Assembly: GCA_030141585.1 (NCBI GenBank)
Contig: JAQIFP010000003.1
Location: 217,447-281,446 of the forward strand
Origin: Ophryocystis elektroscirrha
Lineage: Eukaryota > Apicomplexa > Conoidasida > Neogregarinorida > Ophryocystidae
Length of the DNA stretch: 64,000 nucleotides
Reading direction: 5' to 3'
Position 1 is the stretch's first letter. Each line of letters opens with the position of its first letter. The translations under genes and the position numbers were made by a program. Below, in pieces: positions 33,200-46,055 of the stretch. The notes below the pieces were generated by a model. The model ran no database searches and was not told the origin of the DNA. It worked only from the letters and a program-made list of their open reading frames with translations.

Positions 33200-35550
33200 T
33201 TAAACTGTCGATTTATTATAAGTCGAGTCGGATATTTCAGATATAAACGATAGACACTCTTCAAACTGATATTGCAAAGAATCATTAATAGAAGGTGGTT
33301 TAAATTGATCGTTTTTTGTATGCCAATTACTTTTTTCGTTCATTAAATTTTCGGATGAAATGTTTTGAATCTTATTTAACATGTCAGATGAAATTGGCTC
33401 ATTTCTTTTGTTATATGTTGATTCACTTGTATCGGTATAATTACTGTTTACTGTAACGTTAGATTTTTCACTGTTTTCTAAATTAGACTGTATTATTATA
33501 TTGTAAAAATCTTTGGCATAGCATATAGGAGTTGAATAAAAGGAATCTTTGTTACATTCTAAACTTCTTTTTTTATTGGGATAATTTGATGAAGCGGGAT
33601 CAGACGAAGGATCATTGTATTTCCATGCTGTTTCAGGATCTAAATAATATTTACTATTATTGTTATTTTGGAGTTTGATATCATTTATTTTACTTGACGT
33701 CTCAATCTTGACATTTTTTCCATGAGACAATTCATTGTAAGCTCCCGGAGGCGATGTAACTGTTTGATAAGAATATTGTGACTGTCCACTTTGGTGATAA
33801 GGTAAGGGAGTTTTTCCATTTGATTTAATACTTGCGGTGTCTGCTGTGCTCACCGTTTCTAATTCATTTTTCCATTCGGTACTTTTACGATAATTAAGAT
33901 TTGAAGAAATAGGGGTCATTGCGTTTTGAATGTTCTTAGAATATAATTCGTTTCTGATTAATTCTGTTTTTGGCATAACTGATTCTAATCTTTGTTGTTG
34001 TACAAGGCATGCTAATAGTATTCTTAAAGCTTCTATATATTTTTCTCTTTCTTCGAAAGAATTGATTGTTTTTAGTATCAGCTTTTGTAACGAACTATGA
34101 TCATTTTCATCATAAGGTTCATTAAATGTAATTTGAAATGTAGAAGCTATTAACTGAGTTGCAGCGGCTAATATTTGTGTACTCAACCTATAAATAAATT
34201 TATGAGAAATTGCAGCAGAAATAATTACACCACGATATTTATTATAATTATAATTTTGTACCTTTCTGTACAACTGTGACACCAATCTCGTACATCAGAT
34301 TTTTGAAAATGAGGAGCGTACTGATTGAATGTTGCATAAAGCTGATATACATGGTAACTGTCCCATTGTTGGGATTCAGAATAACTCTGTAAGAAACAAA
34401 ATTTAGAATAATCAACAACTTACTTTAGAAAGGGGATCATGATAATAAGGATTTCCCCAGGCTAAATCATACTGGGGCATTGGAGAAGCTGAGGTTTTAG
34501 AAGTTCGGCGACGTTTTGTCGTTTTGGAATTATTTTGTTGGTAAGTATCTACACTAGTATTATATGTACCAAAAAATTACCTGTATAATATTGCATATTT
34601 TCAGGTGGATCCGTATTATAAAATTGAGAATAGGAATTATTCAATAACTGATTTTGCTGGGAATATAAGTCTTGTGACCTGAGTTGTGCAGAATTCCAAC
34701 TAGAACGCTTCCATTTAGTAATGTGCGCTCCCAAATGCATTTTTTTAACCCAGAGTAAACTACAGTGAGGATATCCTGCATCAAATGGTGACTCAGGAAA
34801 TATTTCCATAGACCAAACACGAACTAACCGCTGAATTTCCATAGTTTTTCCTTCTTTTGCAAGATTTTCATAATACTCCAAAAGCCTTTGAGGATTACTT
34901 GATTTACATCTCGGATCTAAACCATACGCATTTCTCATGATAAAAACAAAGATTAAATTTTTTAGTAATACTGGACCGTTCAAGACCTTCTTTTCTGCAT
35001 AATTGGGTAAATCAGACTTGTGACACCCAATCAGTCTACCAGATACATCAATGAAATAATATTTGCCTCCGCCACCTGATCTTAAAGCTCTTCGTTCTGA
35101 ACATAAAACGACAAATCCTGCATCTAGTGAATTAGGATACCGTTGCTCAATACTACTCAGTGCCTCATCATTTAATAATCCTTCTAAATTAGACACTACT
35201 GGTAACGGGCAATGAAGTGGCCCATAATCGCGATATAATCTTATAACTTCAACTATTCTAGGTACTAATGAGTTATAATTTGTTCGAGTTTTTCCAAATT
35301 CTATGAGCAATCTTTGAGCAAAGTGCTCGGTATACTCAGACTTTTCATTTGAATTAGAATCACCTGCTTGTGCAGGAAAACTATTAGATCTTGAGTTAAC
35401 ATCGTACTTCGAGGCTTTCATTGTAACTTCATGCTTATTATTGAAAAGTTCGATTGACTCCAATTCGGATACAAAACGATCTTGACTACGATTCGATACA
35501 TTGGTTTTTTTTTCACATTGTAAAAGCATATTTAGAAAAATTGATTTCAA
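33200..35550 (-). CDS. Unrecognised protein of about 740 residues with a conserved-looking N-terminal domain
   Basis: Exons from an ATG at 35550 to a TAA at 33200 join in frame (first exon about 980 nt, then three short internal junctions, then a long last exon). Residues about 70-300 look globular and conserved: FAQRLLIEFGKTRTNYNSLV, YRDYGPLHCPLPVVSNLEGL, CSERRALRSGGGGKYYFIDV, NAYGLDPRC, RLVRVWSMEIFPESPFDAGY. After an RRR-rich basic patch there is a WDSYHVYQLYATFNQYAPHF segment, a helix LAAATQLIASTFQ, then a long Ser/Asn-rich disordered tail. The basic patch and tails suggest a nuclear regulatory protein. I recognise no family and give no function. A GC-rich inverted repeat lies 51-63 bp upstream of the start. 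Confidence 0.65.
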
Positions 35551-36490
35551 AAGTTATTGAAAAAATTATATTTTTATATTTTAAAGCTTTTGTTTGCGAT
35601 GCGGGACACCCGCCCACGTAAATAGTATATAAAACATATAAATTACATGCGCTCACAAATTAAATTTATATCAAACGAGAAGTTGCTAGTTATTAAAGTT
35701 TCAAGGTTTTCCAATATTTCTAAAAGAAGCAAATTGATCAAAACAATTAAGGAATTAAATCTAAGCTTATAACTGTATATATGTCTGAAAATAGATTGAT
35801 ACTTATTTTTTCAAGTTTATAAAAAAAATTATCAGGAAAGATCAATATCTAATTAAATAAACTGTTATAAGCATCTATAAAAATTAATTTAATTTACTTA
35901 ATTGAAGTCAAGTAAAAGTAAGATTTGACAAAGTTTAATTTACGCGGAAAATTCAAAACCAGCATTAGATAATTAACAAGGTTTCATAATAATTGATAAT
36001 AATGAAAATTCAATATATCGGAAATATAGCTTTCAAAGTATTTTAAAATTTTTTTATAAATTGGTGACCATACAATATAATAAATGTTAATTCTTTAGCA
36101 TGTTTGTATGACATGTGATCATGTTAAATTAACCATGAATATATATTGGAAAATATCTAATTTAAAAATTTATTCATAAATCATTAAATATGAAAATCAC
36201 AAAATTTAAGATTTGTTATTATAATTATGCAAAACTGCTATAGGTAACATTATACGTGTTGCTGTAAAATAAGTTACTACTTTGCAGCTAAGTAAAAACA
36301 AAATTTCTGTGCTGATCTGTCAGTTAATATATCTATACTAACACTCTATATTACATATAACAAATTCAAGCAGGTTTTTTTGAATTATTAAACGCTCTTA
36401 AGTTTCAAATTTAGTTCAAAGATTTCTTTTATGAATTATATGTGAATTCCGACAGGAGAGCATATAAAAAATGTGAATTAAACACTTTGT
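35551..36490. other. Divergent intergenic region
   Basis: About 940 AT-rich bases between the unrecognised 740-residue protein gene and EXO1. The only discrete element is GCGGGACACCCGC at 35601-35613 (stem GCGGG/CCCGC), which stands out from its AT-rich surroundings. No frame or RNA gene is supported. Confidence 0.5.
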
Positions 36491-39331
36491 ATGGGTGTAA
36501 AAAATTTATTGGTACTTTAATAACAAACATTTTATAGCAAATCAGACTTTTTTGAAGCCGCTTACCAAAACAGTTCATCTTTCAAAGTAAGATCTTTATT
36601 AAAATAGTAAATTAAATTCAAGATATGAAGGTCAAACTGTTGGCGTGGATGCTATGTGTTGGATGCATAGAGGAGCTATTGCATGCGCATTTTCTCTTAT
36701 AAAATCTGGAAACACAGGAACTCAATTTGTTACGTTTTTCATGAAAATGACTCAACTTCTTTTATCCTTTAATATACAGCCTCTCTTAGGTAAAGAGTTT
36801 TTGACTTTATTGCTAACATTAACGGATTGGCAATCGGGTGTTAATTTTAGTGTTTCTATTTCTCAATAATATTATTAGTTTTTGACGGTCATGCCATACC
36901 AATCAAAAGTAAAGAAAACCAAATAAGACAAGAGTAACAATGTAATAAATTTTAATTTTTCTTAAGTCGAAGACAAAAAACCAAAGCGGAAGCAGAATTA
37001 TTGATACAAAAAGGAGTAAAGTTCTCTGATCCCGTAATAAAATGTTATATTGAATATTTTTTAAATAAGAAATTAAGAAATCTCAGTATGCAAGCTATTC
37101 ACATAACAAACGACATGATTCTAAGGGTTATGATGGTATTTGATTTTGTATTTATTTAAAGTTTATAGGCTCTTAAGAAAGCAGGGATAGAGTATTTAAT
37201 AGCACCTTACGAGGCGGACGCTCAATTAGCCTATTTATGCCACGCAGGAATTATTGTAAGGTTTATACCGTAATATTATTACTTTCTTATTATACTGATA
37301 TTCTTTGAAGAGAAATCTGTTTTAATTTGAAATATGTATATTTATCAATGAAATGATGTTTTATCTTTAAAAAAGAAATAATTGTAGTGAAAATTTACTT
37401 GAATTTAATCATATATTTATAAATATATTTATATTTATATTTAATTAGAATGCGGTAATCACAGAAGATTCTGATTTATTATCTTATGCCTGCCCCCGCG
37501 TTCTTTTTAAGTTAAACACTGTTGGGCATGCTCAGGTTCTTTTGTATTCAGTTGCTAAGATATATTATTAGGAAATCGATTTATCTGATATATTGATTAA
37601 AGGCATAGATTCTTTAAATACAAGTTTCATTAATAAAAACGTCGACTCAGATAATGAATGCAGCATTTTATCTCAGGACATCACAGACATTAATAATCTT
37701 GATAATGAACATATTAGTGAATCACAGACAAGTGAATCACAGACAAGTGAATTTTCAAAACAAAATTCTTTAATGGACCAAATCACATCATTTTCTTATC
37801 AATCTGACGAAGAAAAAAGTTCCAAATCTCCTACTAATAGAAAGAATGTTGTTCAGGAAAAAGTTTTGCAGCAAGTCTCTATAGATGAATTTATTGACAA
37901 GAATATTGTATCCAAAGAATTTGTACCTAGCATAAAAAAAAATACCTCTTTATCCCCAGAAGATGTAAAGTTTCGTCTTACTTGATTTTGTTTCACTAGG
38001 CATTTATACAAAAGTTGAAAAAGTTTGATTGGGCTATGTTCGCAGCTATGTGTGTATTAGTTGGATGTGATTATTCTAATTCAGTGCACATACATGTAAA
38101 GTATAATAAATTAATTTTAAACTTAGGGCTGGGGTAGCCAGCAATCTTTTAATTTAGTTTATCAGCACAAAACTTTGACAAGCATTTTCAAATATTGTCT
38201 AATGAACTCTAAAATGAAGAAAAAAATTGGACAGGTACATTTATTAATTAATCAAATCGATTCAGTTGTTTTCAGACGCTTGTTCGTTTGAATTTCACAA
38301 ACCTGTGACAATAAACGTAAAGGAAGTTTTATCAGTTGAAAAAAAAACTTGGCTCTCAACAGTATATAACCACATTCTTTCCGTATTAGTGTTTATGTAC
38401 CATAAAGTTTATGATCCGCTTACCAACTCTCTTGTAAGCGTATGGTCCGTACTTCCAGGTAATAATCTGATCAAAAACTCATTGTGTTTATTTCTAGATA
38501 TAAAAAATTCTGATACTCCTACTTATCAAACAGTAAGTTATTACTGAATTAAGTAAAGTATATATACTCAGTTTAGCTGCGAAGCAAATTCTTTACTGGG
38601 AGATCACTTTAAAGATGAATTTGAACTATTCTGTCACGTTATTGGTCACAATATAGAATGTCCGCCATCATTAGAGGTTAAATTTTATATGCAGTGTTAT
38701 ATATATATATATATATATAACTTATTCTATTTTCACATTTAATTTATGTAATTATAATTTTTGTAGCTACATTTCATATGTATGTCATATAAAATATTTG
38801 ATAAATATTTTATATGGATATTAAAGTAAATATTGATATTCTTTGATGCAGTTTACTTCCCAAGAATCTAGCGAAATTGAAAGAGTTAACAAATATAAGA
38901 AGCCATTAACTATTCTTAAAAATGCGAAGCTAGAAAACATTCGAAAGCAATATAATAGATTTTTTCAGAATAGTTCTAATAAAAAAACTAGATCAAAAGA
39001 TGTTGGTGGAGGAACCGGATTGATACACAGATTACAGAATCAAAATGAAATCAAAGAATCTAATAGTGATGAAAGTGTCACAGATCAAGACATAAAAGTT
39101 GAAACAGAAACTCTTGTATCAGATATGATAGATGAAAAAAAACCCCATAGATTTGTTTCTAAAGTTTCCAGCAATTTAAGAGTCAAAGATTTTACTCCTT
39201 TAAGCAAAAGATTAAAAGTTGATATCTCTACTACAAACACTTCTTTTCCCAACTCGAAAAAAAAAGATCAAAACTATAAATTGGTTATGACAAGGAAAAA
39301 AATAAATTCTACGCTGTTTTATAAATCCTGA
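36491..39331 (+). CDS. EXO1: Exonuclease 1 (XPG/Rad2 family 5' nuclease) with an insertion in the catalytic domain
   Basis: About ten exons, starting MGVKNLLTFLKPLTKTVHLS at 36491. N-domain: VGVDAMCWMHRGAIACA and VFDGHAIP, with the metal-binding Asp residues in VDAMCW and VFDG. I-domain: ALKKAGIEYLIAPYEADAQL and VITEDSDLLSYACP (acidic EADAQ and TEDSD metal sites), then GCDYSNS. EXO1 resects DNA ends and works in mismatch repair and recombination. Between the I-domain (EIDLSDILIKG, 37590) and the GCDY block (about 38060) there is an added Ser/Gln/Asn-rich segment of about 115 residues with a SESQTSESQTSE repeat. The C-terminal part (38843-39331) is disordered and basic, as in other EXO1 proteins. 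Internal exon joins are predicted from 31-38-nt introns. Confidence 0.88.
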
Positions 39332-40578
39332 AGTTATTAACATGTTTTTTTTGCATGCCATATAATAATATATGTGTTTTTTCATTCTCTCTAAAATATA
39401 GACTTAACAAATGATGTACTATATTGCTCTACTATGATCTTTTACATATTGTGAAGTCTCTTTATAATAATTTATAATGGAAAAAATGATGCCTAAATTA
39501 AAAGTTTTTGTGTTTTGTATAGTTAACTAAAAATACACGCTTTATATGTGAGGTTTGAACTTATTCAACATATTGAGCTTCAATTCAACCCCTGTAATAT
39601 TTTCAAAATTTTAGATAATTTAATATGTGATTTTTCAAAACTTAGATTTTTTGACTGTAATTTTACTCAAATTTAATTTTTTTTCTTAAAATGCATATGT
39701 TAAATTTCAATAGTTAATTGCTTGAGTTAACACATTCTATGAGTTTTTGCCTACCTGCAATACATAACTTCAAATTGCTTTGAAAATTAATTCCAATTTC
39801 GTATATTTTTATTAGAACTTATCTCAAATATATGTAAATTTATTGTGGGTTCTTAGAATATAAAAAAAATATTGTAAAAAATGTACAACACTGGCAAATT
39901 ATAAATGTTACAACGCTATAATTTAATTGATATATTTAATTACAATTAAAACTCAAACGGTTTTCTTGCCACAATGGAAATGTACCTTCATAAATACATG
40001 CATTTGTATGTTGTGCAGTATTCTTATTATTTTTTAAAATATTAAAAAAATAAAAAAAAAAATTAAAAAGAAATAAATATAACTTAATTAACTTTAAAGG
40101 AATGAGTATATTGGATCTTATTTGTGTGTCTAAGAAGTGATTTATTAAATGAATATTGAATTCATAAACATGCAATAAAAAATTATTTTTTTAATGGAGA
40201 AATTTAACTAATACTTTACCCCAAAGAATTGTAAAAAAAGATTGAAAATAATAAAAAGAAAGTTTAAAGTAATTCTAAATAACAAGTTAAACGTAACTTA
40301 ATACATTGTATAAATTAAAAGAATTATTAAAATAAGTTAAATGATTGGAGATATTCTATAGACATTAATAATATTAATGCGATACACTAGTCACGCGACT
40401 AGATTTGTACAGATCATGTTTTCTGAAGTTAAACATTAATTTTGCATGAGAATTCATGCTCAGCAGCTTAAAAAACCTTTTCAACAACAATCTGCCTTAA
40501 TACCTTAATTTCATAAGGCGGCTAAAATAATAAATAAATAGATTTATAGATTCTCTAGTAATTATTTTTTTTTCAATT
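39332..40578. other. Long AT-rich intergenic region with two short inverted repeats
   Basis: About 1.25 kb between EXO1 and the SNF5 gene, both on the plus strand. Most is featureless AT-rich DNA. At 40388-40403 lies CTAGTCACGCGACTAG and at 40444-40459 GCATGAGAATTCATGC, two compact inverted repeats 40 bp apart and 120-190 bp upstream of the SNF5-gene start. They could be regulatory sites or a small structured RNA. No known RNA family was recognised. Confidence 0.45.
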
Positions 40579-43500
40579 ATGAGTTGTAATACAACTAAGA
40601 AGGATAATACATCCACCCCATCGTATAATAAAAATTCTTATCCTTGTTTAAATTATATAGATCCTTCTTACTCCTCCAATAATGAGTTATTTAAATTTGC
40701 TACAGATTCCATGTGGGAAAAAAAACCAAATGACGAAATATCCACTATTAGTAATGATGAAGAACTCTCTGATCGTGAAAGCTTAACCCAAGAAAGTAGT
40801 AACAAAGAAACTAGTGTCCAAGAATCAATAAATAATCCACCTATACGTAGTGATAATACTGAAGAAGAAGAAGAAGAAGACGAAGATGGTAACGATGATA
40901 ACAAAGTTAATGATCAATATTACGAAAATACAACAGATTCTATTATAAATCCATCTTGCGAAAGTAAAATTACTGAGCACGAATCACAAATAAAAAAAAG
41001 AAAAATTGGTGAAAAATTAACTGAATCTAATGTACCTAATACTGAACATTTTTCTTTGCATAATAAGCGGGAGTCAACATCTAATAAATTAAATAATAAT
41101 TATGCAGAAACACTTATTAGAGGAAGTCAAGATTCATTTGATAACATATTAGCGCAACAATATACAGATGTGTCTAAAGAAACAAAAGACCGACATAAGT
41201 CTGATAGTTTTTTGTGGTATGATTATTTAGATAATGCTCGAAATAAATCTGGAGATATAACTACATGGGAAAAAAACGCTTTATTCTCAAACAATTTGAA
41301 TAATTCAATAAATAACTATAATAATAACGAAGAAGTAATTAAATCTGAAAATGAAGACAAAAGTGGCACATTATTGGAGCAATTAGCAGCAGCTACAATG
41401 GCTATAGATAAAACCAACTCTGCAGTAGATGATTCAGATGAATTTGTGTCTAATGAGTATTACTCGGATAACATAAATCAACCTTTAGATATTAAAAGGG
41501 AAAGGTTTCCTGCTCCTCCTATTGGCAAATTAGTCAACCCAGAACATTATGGCATCAATTTAACTATAAGAGGCGATTTGGTTGCGGCTACTGATGTATC
41601 TGAATGGGAATTACCAGATATAGAAAAACTAAAAAATCTCCGAGATCAATTAATTCACTTTATGTCTGATAATCATCTGAAACAAGTAAATTTATTTGAT
41701 CACTGATAAATATGAGTTTAATGTGTATATACTTATACGGCCTAAACTAAACAGCTAGAAAATTATAAAATATATGCTTTTTTGCTAATAATGATTGAAT
41801 ATAAAATAGATTTAATAAAACAATAGTTAATTGCTTGTGATTTTTTACTACAGAGCCAATTATTATTAATAATTACAAACTCTTGTATATATCCATAAAT
41901 GAGACGGGGTTTTTAAATATGTTTACACCAAACATATCTAATACCACAAGAATATGCTTTTTTTTTTGTTTACTGTTGCATAATTAAATTTCATTCAGGC
42001 TGATATATGCCGTTTTACCGGTTTAGGCGCCCCTTATCTTTCGTTCATGGTCAAAGACCCAACTATATCTAATTTTTCTTCTAAACGAAGAGTTGAGGTA
42101 TACAGTGTTTTGTCGGCTTTTTTTCGTAAAATTGAAAATAATGAAGTTACTCTTGAAGACATAAGTAGACTAGTTCTATTGTCAAAAGCGACTGCAAGAG
42201 CATCAAATTCAAAAAAAAGAGTGTCTGGATTTTCAATAACTGGTTAGAGTTTTAATGAATCAGAATTAACTACTTATTTGTACATGCATATATATACATA
42301 AAGTGATGATCATATAGTGAATATAATAAATTTTAATAGCTTTGATGTATAAATAATCATGTATAAATATACTGATAAATAAAATTATCAATAAGTTATT
42401 GCAAAGCATATATGCTGTATTTGATGATCTAGATTGATTATTAGACATAATTTTAGATAGCGAAAGATCTTTTTTGATAAGAAGAAGGCGCCGTGGCCGT
42501 CCTCAAGCGATTAATGGTTTAAGAAGCTCTACTATGTTGATAAATTCTATTGATAATAATCAGTTTCAATTTGAAGAATATTCATCGTCTCAAGAATATT
42601 TGCAAAAAAATGATCAAAATGAAACATGGCAAAATTCTAAGTTTAATAACGCTGATAACATGAAAGATCTGTCTCGTTCTCTATTTGATAATTTTCAAAA
42701 TATTAAAGAAAATTACACTTCTATATTACAACAAACTGTTGATATGCTAAAAAACTCACAACATTTCACTTCAAAGCAGAATAGACCGGACGCTTTAATC
42801 CAAGCATTCCTTTCTTTTTTATACAAGGGCTATATGCCCCAGTTAAACCATATATCAGATCTTCTCAAGAATGACTCGTTACAAAAATTTATTCAATCTG
42901 AAGTGCAGCGCATAGAACCATCAAAACTCAATACTAACATTAACACAAGTGATCAAAATACCAAGCAAACTTCTAGTCAACTTATAAACGCTTTTGCCGA
43001 AAACCTGATGTCTTCCTCAGTCAATAAAAAGTACCCACAATCTTATGAAGCATTTCTACATACTAAAGATCAGCAACTATATCAACAAAAACAAGGGCTC
43101 CATCAGGCATACAGCTCAGGTCTTCCCCAATCGAACACAAATTCTTTGCCTCGCCCTGAAAATTCCCAGTCAGTTTCTAGCAATGCTCAATCCCCCACTG
43201 ATAGTATAAAATCAGAACCTAGGAAAAATTTTACATTTAATAAACATAATAATAGTGATTCTGTTAATACAGAAGATACACAGCCTTCTAACTCATTCCA
43301 GAAAGCATACAAAACATCTACTCCAATTATATGCGTTGCCTCAGAATATAATAATCAGCCAAGCTCAAACTGGTATCAATCGATGAAAGCTACTCAAAAA
43401 TATACAGAAGCAAAATATAATGAAAGCGAAAACTTTGCATCGGAAACTGTTTCTTTAGCAGCTGAAGTTGTAACTACTGATGATTCTAAACCAAAAAAAG

Positions 43501-45649
43501 AAACTGGTTTTCACAAACTTATTAAATGTACACCACACGTCACTAAACCAGTAATTCTCTCATTAGATCGAGCACCCCCTATCATGCATTTGATACGACC
43601 ACATCTATTTGAATACTCGACTTCTGCAGCTAACCAACATAATGGAACTCCAAGGTCAGCTCAATATTCGAACGTGCAAATATCAACTTCCGGAAATCAA
43701 GATTTGATTAATAATTACATAAATGACACAAATCAGCAGCAGTCTAACTCATCTAATTCACAAAGTGTTACACAATTTCACAGTAACCATCTTGTCAATT
43801 CAGTGCAAATAATGATGCAAGCCCAACAGTCAGGTGTGCAGTCTAATTCTTTCAATAACCTACAAAGTCAATCAATAAGTTCTGGAAAAAAATTGATATC
43901 TGCAATTCAATCCACTATATCACAAAATGATAAAAGTAACAAAAGTAATGAACAAAAGGTCAATCCAGAAATTCGTTTTGGAAAAAACTGGATGACTCAT
44001 GTAGATTTAAAGATTTCAACTAATTCTTCAGATTTAAAAACTCCAAACAACAATAATAATGAAGATATGGACAATAATAAATGCGACTCAAATATAATAC
44101 TGCCAAAAAATGGGAAAGTGTGTCCGATTAGGCTGCAATGGAAGCATGGAAACGTGAATGGAGATGAAGACGTTATATGGGATATGAATGAAACCGGTCA
44201 CACTATAGAATCTTTCATAGAAACATACTGCCACGACATGCACTTACCCCTAAATCCATTTTTAAAAGAATTAGTAAAAGAGTTCCGTAAACAACTAGAA
44301 GCAGCTAAAACGTTTGATACTTTGTTTCATGCAATAACACAACACCTGGCTAGTAGATTGAGACAACAACAACCTCGTGTTTTACCTGGAATGTCAAGAA
44401 AAATTTTATTAGATTGTTATAGAGATGGTTTACGCGTTATTGATGTTATACCATGGAATTTATGTAGTACAACGTTCGATGCAAAAAATTTAACTAAAAA
44501 ATTAGTATCTGAAATGTGCCTTCCCCCAGTTTTTTTTTCTACCATGTTTCCTGCTTTACTTCGCGCTGTTGCAAAAGAAAAAATGGTATTAATTAATTTT
44601 ATATTACACAAAAATTCAGAAATTTGTTTATGAATGCCTGGAATTACTTAAAAACACATTACAAGAAGAAATTACTTTTAGTCAGCCCTTTGGTCTAAAA
44701 GTCGTATCTGAAGGAAAAAAGAAACAAGCTACAGTATCACCAAGTTCTTCAGATAACAACCTTGATAGTAAAAAAACTAAAATTGACGAACAGGGTAAAT
44801 TTATCAATGTAGTACCTCACGAGATTTTTATATTTTAGTTAAACCAAATAAATGTATTAAAAATAAAGTTAAAATATCAATAATATATTGATATTATATT
44901 GATAATATAGCGGAAAACTTGTATAAATATTGTTGATATGTATACAAGTTACTTCAAAATACCAAAATTATACATAAATACCATATTAAATTCAAAAAAA
45001 TATAAATAATATATTGTGATATATGGTATACGCTATACAAATCAAACGTAAAATAAGTACATAAATATATACATATATATCTATGTGTATATATACATAT
45101 ATATAGTTTATTAAAAATTGAAAAAATGATTATATTTGATGATTGTTTTTTTGGAAAGGTTTAAACTTTGATTATAACCTTGAAGAAAACAAAAATAATT
45201 TTCAAGAACATTTCAAGAACGACAAAACTTCTATTGGATTGTTATCTGCTGTATTATCTTCAATTCCGGAACTAACAAACTCAGTAGTAATCAATTCTTC
45301 TTCAAAATACGAAGATAGAGAACATGATAGCGTTTTAAATGAAGGAAAAACAAACACGGTTTCAAGGGAGGAGAAGAAAGAAAAATTCATGAAGACAATT
45401 GGAGAATCTCTCAGTAATTCTGAAAGATTCTTAAATTGTCATGAAGACGCTAACACTTTGAAGCAGCTGGAATTAAGAACACCTATCATACTCCAAAACA
45501 CTTACCCAAATGGTCCATTGAGCCGCCATATTATAGATAATGTTTTATCTACAGAAAATTATATTAAACCAAACAATGATCTCATGTATTTAGATTCGTC
45601 TCAAGATTTATTGGACTCGAGTAGATTTAGAAGGCAAAAAATTATTTAA
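40579..45649 (+). CDS. SMARCB1: SNF5/SMARCB1-like SWI/SNF chromatin-remodelling subunit with long N-terminal extension
   Basis: The C-terminal part holds the two SNF5 repeats. Repeat 1 (about 44110-44310) reads CPIRLQWKHG with VIWDMNETGHTIESFIETYC. Repeat 2 (about 44390-44680) reads VIPWNLCSTTFDAKNLTKKL, then the phase-consistent continuation FVYECLELLKNTLQEEIT after a 34-nt intron at 44586. This family is a core subunit of SWI/SNF (BAF/RSC) remodellers, contacting the nucleosome acidic patch. Upstream are an acidic Ser/Asn-rich exon (40579-41691), a compact domain LSFMVKDPTISNFSSKRRVE, an AT-hook-like RRRRGRPQ (42481) and 500 residues of Gln/Asn/Ser-rich chain, as in yeast Snf5. The end is uncertain. 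The frame can stop at 44838, or splice across about 370 nt in phase into a Ser/Glu-rich exon ending at 45649; I chose the longer model. That last exon could also be a separate gene. Confidence 0.75.
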
Positions 45650-45867
45650 TACTATTTATTCATAGTTAATTATTTTTATCTTATTTTTAAGTATTCCATA
45701 GATTTCGTTTACTTTTTAACAATGTATTAAACATAGATACTTTACAATGATTATGTTGAAAAAATTAAACCTCAAACATGTGTAATTATACAGCAAAAAA
45801 AAAATCTCAGGTGTTAAACATGTGCATTTTGGTGTTAAAAAGAAAAAAAAAATTACAAATTATTGTT

Positions 45868-46027
45868 GGGCTAAACTAGAAAGTCTCGCCCTCTGGCAAA
45901 AATTTTGTTATCGACACCCCCTAGAAAGGAAGCTCGTACTCCTTCACAGACAGCTGAGTGCAATGCCCTGCTCCAGAGTAGGATAGCACAATGTAGGAGC
46001 TGTGCCATGCCCTAACCAGGTAAGTTT
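45868..46027 (-). ncRNA. U1: U1 spliceosomal snRNA
   Basis: Read on the minus strand, the segment starts AAACTTACCTGG at 46027. This matches the U1 5' end that pairs with 5' splice sites, at exactly the expected place. It is about 160 nt long (human U1 is 164). Downstream it has ATTGCACTC, the loop-II sequence bound by U1A/Snf, closed by GC pairs. A hairpin with GAAGGA/TCCTTTC stems follows, then an Sm site AAATTTTTG, and a 3' terminal hairpin GGGC...GCCC. The region is much less AT-rich than its surroundings and contains no frame. The loop-I motif usually bound by U1-70K is not obvious, which is the main deviation. It lies between the SNF5-like gene and the NEK kinase. Confidence 0.85.
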
Positions 46028-46055
46028 AATTAACACTTTTAAAAATTCGCTTATT

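Noticed and set aside
40668..40904. Ser-rich minus-strand frame inside the SNF5 gene
   Set aside because: It is the shadow of the acidic Glu/Asp/Ser-rich plus-strand exon.
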